Positions 26,155-33,669 of a stretch of DNA of 64,000 nt are shown here, piece after piece. Origin of the DNA: JADLHS01 sp020848635 (lineage in GTDB: Bacteria > Verrucomicrobiota > Verrucomicrobiia > Limisphaerales > JADLHS01); the NCBI GenBank assembly GCA_037044975.1, contig JBAOIL010000039.1, forward strand, positions 124,001-188,000, in the 5' to 3' direction. The number at the start of each line of letters is the position of its first letter. Positions within the stretch are counted from its first letter, which is position 1. Both the position numbers and the translations under genes were made by a program. The notes beneath the pieces are model-generated. The model was not told the DNA's origin and did not search any database. It was given only the letters and a program-made list of their open reading frames with translations.

Positions 26155-27747
26155 CTAGCCAACAACTGCGGGGGCGTTGCCCTCATCAAGGCAACGGCGG
26201 ATCGTGTGCGGGAGGGATACGGCATCGAAAGGTTTGGATAGGAAACAAACGCCAGCCGGTAATTGAACATCGGCCTCGGGCAGGTTGACGGCGCAGTCGC
26301 CCATCACAATGGCTTTCAAAGTGGGTTTCCCCGCCCGCAACTGCCTGATGAGTTCATAACCGCTGCGTCCTTCGGGAAGTTCCGTTTCCGTCAATACCAG
26401 TCGGATGTCGCTCGCACGGTTTCCCCACACGTCCAATCCTTCAACGGCGGAGGCAGCCTCGAGAATGTGATAGCCAAGCTTTTGGAGGGTCAATCGCGTG
26501 AGTTGGCGCAAATCGCGGTCGTTGGACACGATTAACAACGTTTCATTCCCACTGATTACGGCCTCGGCTTTTGGCGCAATGGGCGCAGCGGCCAGCGCCA
26601 GATCCCGCCGGGCCGGGAGGTAAATTCGAAAACACGTTCCCTGCCCGACCTGGCTTTCCACTTCCAGCCAGCCCTGATGCTCTTGAATGATGTCCATGGC
26701 TCGGGCCAAGCCCAATCCATTTCCTTTGCCCGCTCCCTTGGTGGTGAAGGATGGATCAAAAACGCGAGGGAGCAACTCCGGTGCGATGCCGCAGCCGGTG
26801 TCGCGCACGGCCAGCGCCACAAACTCACCCTGCCGCGCGGCTGGCTGACGATGAAGGTAGTCCCCCTCGGCCTGGAAAAGGGCGGACGAGAGCTTCAGGC
26901 CCCCGCCCCGCGGCATGGCCTCCCGCGCATTAACGGCCATTGCGAGGATGATCTGTTCCAGCATGGACGGATCGGCAAGGATCAGTGGCAGATTCGGAGC
27001 GGCATCCAGATGCAGTTCGACGCCCTCACCAATCATCCGCCGGACCATCTTGGCCAGATTACCGAGCAGGATGGTCAAGTCCACCGCCGTCAGTTGCACT
27101 GGCTGCCGACGACTGAAACCACGCAACTGACGCGTCAGGTTGGTTGCCCGATCGGCAGCCGTGATGACCTTCCGCAACACTTCACGCACCGATGGTGGAA
27201 CGGTTTCGTACACCAGCACCAACTCGGTTTGGCAGCGAATGGCCGTCAGCAAATTGTTGAGATCATGCGCTACGCCATCGGTCAAACGCGCCAGGCTTCC
27301 TTGTCTTTGGGCGTCAAGTTCCGCTCGGGCGTTGCTGTCCCGCAGAATCGAAAAGCGATGACTATTTCCATCCAACGCCACGACCGTCGTCATCACCTCC
27401 AACCGGATCAACGTACCGTCCTTTCGTTTAGCCACGAAAGCTAATAGCTCCTGCGCCCCCCCCCCGGCTGTGCGTTGGGAGCCCAGTTCGAGCAATTGCA
27501 GTTCCGCGGGTGATGTGCCAACAACCGACAGGGGTCGCCCGACCAATTCATTCGCGCTCGCATATCCCAGCAGTCGCAGGCAAGCCTCGTTGACTTCCAC
27601 GATCTGCCCGTTCGCTACGACCAGGATCCCGTCGCGCGATGTCTTAAGCACCGCGGCAAACCAATCGTTCCCCCGGCACGGCAGATCCTTGGGGATCTCG
27701 CTGTGCGGCGAGACGGCAGCGTTAGCAGGACCAGTTTCGGGGATCAT
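26155..27747 (-). CDS. Hybrid histidine kinase with PAS, kinase and degenerate receiver domains
   Basis: A soluble 530-residue kinase. A PAS domain (about residues 28-140: AAVLKTSRDGILVVANGQIV, then EVNEACLRLLGY) precedes a phosphoacceptor H-box (DGVAHDLNNLLTAIRCQTEL). The ATPase domain has an N-box (MAVNAREAMPRGGGL), a G1 box (DTGCGIAPELLPRVFDPSFT) and a G2 box (GKGNGLGLARAMDIIQEHQG). The C-terminal receiver (about 400-525) keeps the lysine (FLSKPFDAVSL), but the acceptor Asp position is Glu (VLTETELPEGRSGYEL) and the acidic pair reads SND. No membrane segment is seen. A partner regulator is not adjacent. Confidence 0.85.
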   Translation of the reverse strand: MIPETGPANAAVSPHSEIPKDLPCRGNDWFAAVLKTSRDGILVVANGQIVEVNEACLRLLGYASANELVGRPLSVVGTSPAELQLLELGSQRTAGGGAQELLAFVAKRKDGTLIRLEVMTTVVALDGNSHRFSILRDSNARAELDAQRQGSLARLTDGVAHDLNNLLTAIRCQTELVLVYETVPPSVREVLRKVITAADRATNLTRQLRGFSRRQPVQLTAVDLTILLGNLAKMVRRMIGEGVELHLDAAPNLPLILADPSMLEQIILAMAVNAREAMPRGGGLKLSSALFQAEGDYLHRQPAARQGEFVALAVRDTGCGIAPELLPRVFDPSFTTKGAGKGNGLGLARAMDIIQEHQGWLEVESQVGQGTCFRIYLPARRDLALAAAPIAPKAEAVISGNETLLIVSNDRDLRQLTRLTLQKLGYHILEAASAVEGLDVWGNRASDIRLVLTETELPEGRSGYELIRQLRAGKPTLKAIVMGDCAVNLPEADVQLPAGVCFLSKPFDAVSLPHTIRRCLDEGNAPAVVG

Positions 27748-28072
27748 TCGGGTTTTCCGTCCGCTTGGTTTTATACGTTGCTTTGGCGAACATCAGCAGC
27801 CGAATCTACAAGGAGCGAAATTGCATGGCGACAACTTTTGTCGTCCGGTTGGGTGCGACAAACGTTGATTGCCGTTTCTCTCATTGGGAGTTTCTCTAAC
27901 AACCCGCCCGCGATGGCTCGGTCGGGATGGCCCGAACTCGGGCGCTGAAAGTGGGCGCGTTACTGGAGTGAGCTTCCTGGAGGCGGCCTGACAGGATCGT
28001 GCCCCAGAGCCGTTTGAGCTTTGCTTCCCCTGCCGGTTCGCGTATTAATTTGCACCGCTTTTGCGGGATTTA
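27748..28072. other. Divergent intergenic region between the hybrid kinase and cimA
   Basis: This 325-base region holds promoters for both directions. Near 27829-27862 three CGACAA/TTGTCG half-sites form a short palindrome plus a further half-site. A GCCCGA/TCGGGC hairpin lies near 27930. A promoter for cimA is proposed at 28021-28048. No gene is seen. Confidence 0.5.
28021..28048 (+). promoter_or_regulatory. Putative sigma-70 promoter of the citramalate synthase gene
   Basis: A -35-like TTGCTT at 28021-28026 and a -10-like TATTAA at 28043-28048 are 16 bases apart. The expected start of transcription is about 15-20 bases before the ATG at 28073. Confidence 0.4.
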
Positions 28073-29636
28073 ATGAAACCTCAAGTCGAAATCTACGATA
28101 CGACCCTGCGCGACGGGGCGCAGGGCGAAGGCATCAATTTCTCGGCCGTGGACAAGCTCCGCATTGCGGAAAGGCTCGATGCGTTCGGGGTTCATTACAT
28201 TGAAGGCGGCTGGCCGGGCAGCAATCCGAAGGACATGGAGTTCTTCCAGCAGGCCGCGCGGCGCAAATGGAGGAACGCCCAAATCGCCGCGTTCAGCATG
28301 ACCCGCCGCAAAGGCATTCCGGTGGAACAGGACGACCTCATGCGCCTGATCCTCGAAGCCAAAACCCCTGTCGTCACCATCGTCGGCAAGACCTGGTTGC
28401 TCCACGTCACCGAAGTATTGCGCGCCAAGCCGGACGAGAACCTTGGCATGATCGGCGACACGATCCGTTATCTCAAAGATCACGGCAAAACGGTCTTCTA
28501 CGATGCCGAACACAGCTTTGACGGCTACGCCGACGAACCCGAATACGCCCTTGCGACGTTGCAGGCAGCGGAGAAAGCGGGCGCGGATTGCATCGTGCTT
28601 TGCGACACAAACGGCGGACGGTTGCCAGGCGAGATCGCGAAGTTCACCGCGTTCGCCCGCGGCAAGCTGACTTGCCCTGTCGGCATTCACACGCACAACG
28701 ACTGTGGTTTTGGCGTGGCCAACGCCATCGCCGCCGTCGAGGCGGGCGCGATGCAGGTACAGGGCACCATCAACGGCTATGGAGAGCGCACCGGCAATTG
28801 CAATCTCATCAGCGTCATTCCGACGCTGCAATTAAAGATGGGCTTGCGCGCCGTGCCCCCGAAGTCCCTGCCCAAACTCAAGGAACTCTCCGAGTTCGTG
28901 AACGAAGTGGCGAACATCCGCCACGACGTCCGATCGCCCTGGGTCGGCCAAACGGCGTTCGCGCACAAGGGCGGCATGCACGTTCATGCCATCGAGAAGG
29001 TGGGGCGCAGTTACGAACACATCAATCCCGAGAGCGTGGGCAATTTCCGGCGCGTGCTCGTGAGCGACATGTCGGGGCGGACGAACATCTTGATGAAGGC
29101 GAAGGAACTAGGTTTCAAACTCACGCCGGAAGCGCCGGAAGCGCGAGAAATCACCGCAAAGGTGAAGGAGCTGGAATCGCAAGGCTACGAATACGAAGCC
29201 GCCGAGGCCTCGCTCGCGTTGCTCATCCGCGGCGGCGATGGAGCACAAACCTGAGTTGCTCTTCAGCGTGGACACGTATCACGTCTCCATGCGCCGCGAC
29301 AAAAAGGAATCCATCTGCGAAGCCACGGTGCGCGTGCGCGTCGGCGACGAGGTCGCGCACACGGTTGCCGAAGGCGACGGTCCGGTGAATGCCCTCGATG
29401 CCGCCCTCCGTCGCGCGTTGGTGAAGTTTTTCCCCAAGCTCAAGGCGATTGAACTCACGGACTATAAAGTCCGCATCATCAACGGAACGACCGGCACCGC
29501 CGCCAAGACGCGCGTGCTCATCACCTCCAGCGACGGCAAACGCGAATGGGGCACCGTCGGCGTGAGCGAGAACATCATCGAAGCCAGCTTGCAGGCGCTG
29601 GTGGACTCGATGGAATACGCGCTATTGAAGAAATGA
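28073..29636 (+). CDS. cimA: Citramalate synthase / isopropylmalate synthase family enzyme (one frameshift)
   Basis: An alpha-isopropylmalate/homocitrate synthase family enzyme of the CimA type, which condenses pyruvate and acetyl-CoA to citramalate on a threonine-independent isoleucine route. The TIM-barrel start VEIYDTTLRDGAQGEGINFS, the metal-site motif GIHTHNDCGFGVANAIAAVE and GTINGYGERTGNCNL are clear. The C-terminal regulatory LeuA-type domain is in another frame (ATVRVRVGDEVAHTVAEGDG, then PVNALDAALRRALVKFFPKL and ENIIEASLQALVDSMEYALL). The shift near 29235-29252 needs one extra G removed, giving 520 residues, the normal length. The start is the ATG at 28073 rather than the in-frame TTG 12 bases upstream. 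Confidence 0.9.
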
Positions 29637-29677
29637 ACGGGTTTGCCAAGAGCAGTTGATTCGGGCATTTTCCTGTC

Positions 29678-29950
29678 ATGACCGTTGCACTCAAACAGAA
29701 GGCTGGCGAATTGGCGGCCCGACTCACGCCCAAGCAGCGCGTGGAATTCGCCGAGGCTTTGATGACGGGCGTTGAAGATTTTGTCAGCCCAGAAATCGAG
29801 CGCGCTTGGGATAAGGAAATCAAGCGGCGGCTCGAAGAGTTGCGTTCCGGCAAAGTCAAAGCCATCCCCGCCGCCCGGGTTCACGCGGAAATGCGCCGTC
29901 GCCTCAATGAAATCAAAGCCCATCGAATATCATCCCGCTGCGCGGCTTGA
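29678..29950 (+). CDS. Addiction-module antitoxin (putative)
   Basis: A 90-residue charged helical protein (LAARLTPKQRVEFAEALMTG, then VSPEIERAWDKEIKRRLEEL and VKAIPAARVHAEMRRRLNE) of the 'putative addiction module component' type, found in front of ParE/RelE toxins. It should bind and neutralise the downstream toxin and repress the pair. The toxin start lies inside its 3' end (44-base overlap), a usual arrangement. Confidence 0.8.
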   Translation: MTVALKQKAGELAARLTPKQRVEFAEALMTGVEDFVSPEIERAWDKEIKRRLEELRSGKVKAIPAARVHAEMRRRLNEIKAHRISSRCAA

Positions 29951-30212
29951 GATCGCCGAAGCGTTGGAGTGGTATGAGTGGCATGAGGCGGGATTGGGCG
30001 CACGGTTCCTGTCAGAACTGGGGCAATCGGAACGGATCATTGCCCGCCATGCTTTGCTGGGAACTCCACACCGTTACGGCACGCGAAAGCGACGGATGCA
30101 TATTTTCCCCTACAACTTGATTTACACTGATGAGCCGGAAGCGATCTGGGTGATTGCCGTGGCCCACCATGCCCACAAGCCGGATTATTGGCTCACACGA
30201 TTGCTCGATTAA
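29907..30212 (+). CDS. ParE/RelE-family toxin
   Basis: A 101-residue toxin-like protein starting at the ATG at 29907: MKSKPIEYHPAARLEIAEAL, then EWYEWHEAGLGARFLSELGQ. The family pattern is also seen in the C-terminal half: HRYGTRKRRMHIFPYNLIYT, then EAIWVIAVAHHAHKPDYWLT. ParE toxins poison gyrase and RelE toxins cleave mRNA; the sequence alone does not decide between them. An upstream start at 29772 would overlap the antitoxin fully and adds an unrelated N-terminus, so it is rejected. Confidence 0.82.
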   Translation: MKSKPIEYHPAARLEIAEALEWYEWHEAGLGARFLSELGQSERIIARHALLGTPHRYGTRKRRMHIFPYNLIYTDEPEAIWVIAVAHHAHKPDYWLTRLLD

Positions 30213-30888
30213 ATAGATTTTTATGTCCGAGATTCCCAAAGCCTACGAACCGCAGTCCGTTGAGGACAAATGGTATGACTTCTGGCTGAAGCAGGGTTGC
30301 TTCACCGCCGACCCGGCGCGCGTCAGCGACCAGCGCCCGGCGTATTCCATCGTCATTCCGCCGCCGAACGTCACGGGCATGCTCCACATGGGGCACGTGC
30401 TCAACAACACCATCCAGGACATCCTCAGCCGCAAGGCGCGCATGGACGGCAAGGAAGTCCTCTGGCTGCCGGGCACGGACCACGCGGGCATCGCCACGCA
30501 GGTGCAGGTGGAGAAGCAGCTTAAGAAGGAAGAGCGCCTGACCAAATACGATCTCGGTCGCGAGGAATTCCTCAAGCGCGTGTGGGCGTGGAAGGAAGAA
30601 AAACGGCGGCATCATCATCAACCAGCTCAAGAAGCTCGGGTGCTCGTGCGATTGGACGCGCGAACGCTTCACGATGGACCCGGAGTATTCGCGCTGCGTG
30701 CAGAAGGTCTTCGTCGAGCTTTACAAGAAGGGCCTCATCTATCGCGGCAAACGCATGGTGAACTGGTGTCCGGTGTCGCAGACCGCGCTCTCGGACGAGG
30801 AAGTGGAAATGAAACCGCAGAAGGGTTTCATGTATCACTTCCGGTTGAAGCGTGGAGCAGGATGGAACGCCGGTGAAAGCTGCGGCGG

Positions 30889-30951
30889 CCCCTCACCCCG
30901 TCCCTCTCCCCTTCCGAAGGGGAGAGGGTGGCCGATAGGCCGGGTGAGGGG
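30889..30951. repeat. Palindromic element 1 inside valS
   Basis: A nested inverted repeat: outer arms CCCCTCACCC and GGGTGAGGGG, inner arms CCCTCTCCCC and GGGGAGAGGG around a short CTTCCGAA-type turn. It resembles REP/MITE-type dispersed hairpins. It is inserted in the editing-domain region of valS, just before the DGRTWLTI segment. Confidence 0.8.
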
Positions 30952-31519
30952 AAATCGGGTGGCCCGCAGATTGATGCCGACGGACGCACCTGGCTCACCA
31001 TCGCGACGACGCGACCGGAAACCATCCCGGGCGACACGGCGGTGGCGGTGAATCCGAAAGACCCGCGTTACGCGCATCTCATCGGCAAGCACATCGTGCG
31101 GCCGTTGCCGGCGGAATTGCCGCGCGAACAGAAGCTCATCCCGATCATCGGCGACGAGCATGTGGATTTTGAGTTCGGCACGGGCGTGCTCAAGGTGACG
31201 CCGGCGCACGACAAGGCGGACTTTGAAATCGGCCAGCGCCACAAGCTGCCGCTGATCGAAGTCATCAATGCCGACGGCTCAGATGAACACCCTTGCGGGT
31301 GGGCCAATGGCGGGGTTGGATCGCTTCAAGGCGCGCAAAGTCGCCGAGGAATTGTTGACCGAGCAAGGCGTTCTGGTCGAAGCCAAGCCGTACGAGAACA
31401 ACGTGGGTTTCAGTCAGCGCGCGGATGTGCCGATCGAGCCGCGCCTGAGCGAGCAATGGTTCTTGAAGTATCCGGCGGTGGAGCAATCCAAGGCGTGCGT
31501 GGAGCAGGAGGATGATCGG

Positions 31520-31576
31520 TGGGGCGAGCGTCCTCCGAGCGAATCCGGACGGGAAGCGGCTGTGAGCCTCGCCCCA
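31520..31576. repeat. Palindromic element 2 inside valS
   Basis: A 57-bp segment bounded by the inverted arms TGGGGCGAG and CTCGCCCCA. It lies between the codons for KACVEQED and KMRFHPQRW of valS, where normal ValRS has no such insert. The sequence is unrelated to elements 1 and 3. Confidence 0.7.
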
Positions 31577-31689
31577 AGATGCGTTTCCATCCGCAGCGGT
31601 GGGCGAAGGTTTACGATCACTGGCTGACGAACATTCAGGACTGGTGCATCAGCCGTCAGCTTTGGTGGGGGCATCGGATTCCGGTGTGG

Positions 31690-31989
31690 AGCATGAGATT
31701 GAGAAGCTCTTTCAGAAGCAACTTCTCGCTCAGTGCGTTTATTGAAGGTTATTGTCAAAAGGCTGACAGACTTCCTCCGGACGGAAATGGGAATTGACAG
31801 AAGAAGGCTCAAAGAGGCCGCTGCTCTCCAAGATGTCTGGGTCATGGATGGTGGAGTCAGATTCATCTGAGAAGATCAAGATGGTTGTCCACATGCTCGA
31901 AGCAGAGAAGCCGGGCATCTTCGAGCTTCGAGTGCTAACCGATGTTTGCCCATCTCAATTGATGACGCAGTTGCCGCAACGCTCTGTGA
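31690..31989. other. 300-bp lower-GC block splitting valS
   Basis: Exactly 300 bases between the valS codons for HRIPVW and DEGFTQDPDVLDTWFSS. By hand count it is roughly half GC, against over 60% around it, and it contains stops in the valS frame. Pieces of open frame can be read if shifts are allowed (for example VKRLTDFLRTEMGIDRRRLK, then EKIKMVVHMLEAEKPGIFEL), but I recognise no family. No terminal repeats or target duplication are evident. Confidence 0.6.
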
Positions 31990-32454
31990 GATGAAGGCTT
32001 CACCCAAGACCCCGACGTGCTCGACACCTGGTTCAGTTCCTGGCTCTGGCCGTTTGCCACGATGGGTTGGCCCGGAGACAACACCGAGACGTTCGACACG
32101 AAGTCTTCTATCCGACCACCGACCTCGTCACCGGGCCGGACATCATTTTCTTCTGGGTCGCGCGCATGATCATGGCGGGCTACGAATACATGGGGGAGCT
32201 GCCGTTCCAGAATGTTTATTTCACCGGCATCATCCGCGACAAGCAGGGGCGCAAGATGTCGAAGACGCTTGGCAATTCGCCCGATCCGCTCGTGCTCATC
32301 GCCCAATACGGCGCGGACGCGCTCCGCTTCGGCACGATGCGCAGTGCGCCGCTCGGGCAGGACGTGTTGTTCGACGAGAAGGACGTCGAGCTGGGCCGGA
32401 ACTTCTGTAACAAGCTGTGGAACGCGTGTCGCTTCCGGCAGATGGTTGGTGGCA

Positions 32455-32500
32455 GCGACGCCTCGTCGCCGCAGACGAAAGGACGCGACGAGGGCGTCGC
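32455..32500. repeat. Palindromic element 3 inside valS, read in frame
   Basis: Arms GCGACGCCTCGTCGC (32455-32469) and GCGACGAGGGCGTCGC (32485-32500) surround CGCAGACGAAAGGAC. The valS frame stays open through it and adds about 16-20 residues (SDASSPQTKGRDEGVAATY) between the KLWNACRFRQM and EINPSLL parts of the protein. Confidence 0.75.
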
Positions 32501-33406
32501 GGCTACCTACGAGGTGCAGGGCGAAATCAATCCCAGCCTGCTGACCATCGGATGACAAATGGATTCTGCTCAAGCTGCACGCGGCGATCCACGAAATCAC
32601 CGAGGCGCTGAACAGCTACAACTTCAGCACCGCGGTGCAGGCGTTGTATCGCTTCTTCTGGAGCGAGTATTGCGATTGGTATGTCGAAGCAAGCAAGGCG
32701 GTGTTCTTCGGCACGGACGAGAAGCGCAAAGCCAACACGCTCGCGGTGATTGATTTCGTTCTAAGTCACACCCTGCGGTTGTTCCATCCGTTCCTGCCCT
32801 TCATCACCGAAGAGCTGTGGCATGGTATGGGTTACAGCACCGACATGCCCGGAGAATCAAGGCGGCCAGACCATCATGAACGCCCCCTGGCCGAAGCCCT
32901 TCGAAACCGAATTCCGCGACGCCTACAGCCTCGATGAGTGCTATGTTGAATTCGCCAACCAGAAATACGAAGTGGTGACGCAAGGCCGCAACCTGCGTCG
33001 CATTGGAAACATCCAAGCCGGCAAGAAGGTGAAGTTCGTCCTCAAGCCAAGCCGCCCGGTGCTTCCGCACGACGCCGAGGTCATTCGGATTTTGCTCAAT
33101 GCCGAAACCATCGAACTCAACGATAGTTTTACCCCCAAGAAAGGCACGCCCACCGCGCATACGCCGCTGGGCGAACTGTTCCTGCCGCTCGAAGGACTGA
33201 TTGATGTCGAAGCGGAAAAGGCCCGGCTCACCAAGAAGATGGAAGAGTATCAGGCCGAACTCACCAAGGTGGCGCAGAAACTGGCGAACCCGAATTTCAC
33301 CCAAAAAGTTCCGCCGCAGGTTTTGCAGGAGCACCAACTACGCCTCGCTGACTGGCAGGTGAAGCTGGACCACGTCATTGAGGCGTTGAAGGGGTTGGAG
33401 GGTTAG

Positions 33407-33669
33407 TCAGTTCACACGCGCACACCCTGGTTCGCGGTGGGGATTTGGAACCGCTCGAGGGCCGCGTGGAATTAAAGGTTCGATGGAGGAAACTGGCCAA
33501 ATAACTACGTCGGTGGAGGAATTCACGAGGAGGATTCGCCAGGCAATTTCGTCCTGCGTCAGAGAAATGACCGTGTCGAATACGTGATTTACGATTTACA
33601 TGGGGCAGAATACGTCTTGGGGAATTGGTCACCCCCACCGCCGAAATGAGCAACGTCCGTTCGAGACGC
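33407..33669. other. Intergenic region between valS and comEC with a possible coding remnant
   Basis: These 263 bases lie between converging genes. A 56-codon open stretch on the plus strand (33479-33649) translates to FDGGNWPNNYVGGGIHEEDS, then RNDRVEYVIYDLHGAEYVLG, a natural-looking composition, but it lacks a start codon. It may be the tail of a lost gene. No clear terminator is seen. Confidence 0.4.

Larger units (their letters stand above)
30223..33406 (+). pseudogene. valS: Valyl-tRNA synthetase, interrupted by frame changes, palindromic elements and a 300-bp block
   Basis: ValRS charges tRNA-Val. All parts are present in order: the start MSEIPKAYEPQSVEDKWYDF, the HIGH region NVTGMLHMGHVLNN, the editing region (TWLTIATTRPETIPGDTAVA), the QDWCISRQLWWGHRIPVW motif, DVLDTWFSSWLWPFATMGWP, the KMSKS region as RKMSKTLGNSPDP, the anticodon domain (LHAAIHEITEALNSYNFSTA) and a C-terminal coiled coil (ARLTKKMEEYQAELTKVAQK). 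The frame changes near 30603, 31280, 32100, 32548 and 32853, and across the elements at 30889-30951 and 31520-31576. A third element (32455-32500) is read through in frame. A 300-bp lower-GC block (31690-31989) with stops splits the catalytic domain. It is either a decayed second valS or a real gene with sequence errors and inserted elements. It starts 11 bases after the toxin gene. Confidence 0.85.

Noticed and set aside
29235..29252. Two separate genes instead of one frameshifted cimA
   Set aside because: An ATG overlap would allow a two-gene reading, but the second part starts within the linker of the normal single-chain enzyme and the joined length is exactly that of CimA.
30889..32500. 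CRISPR array in the valS region
   Set aside because: The three palindromes are different from one another and not regularly spaced; there are no repeat-spacer units and no cas genes.
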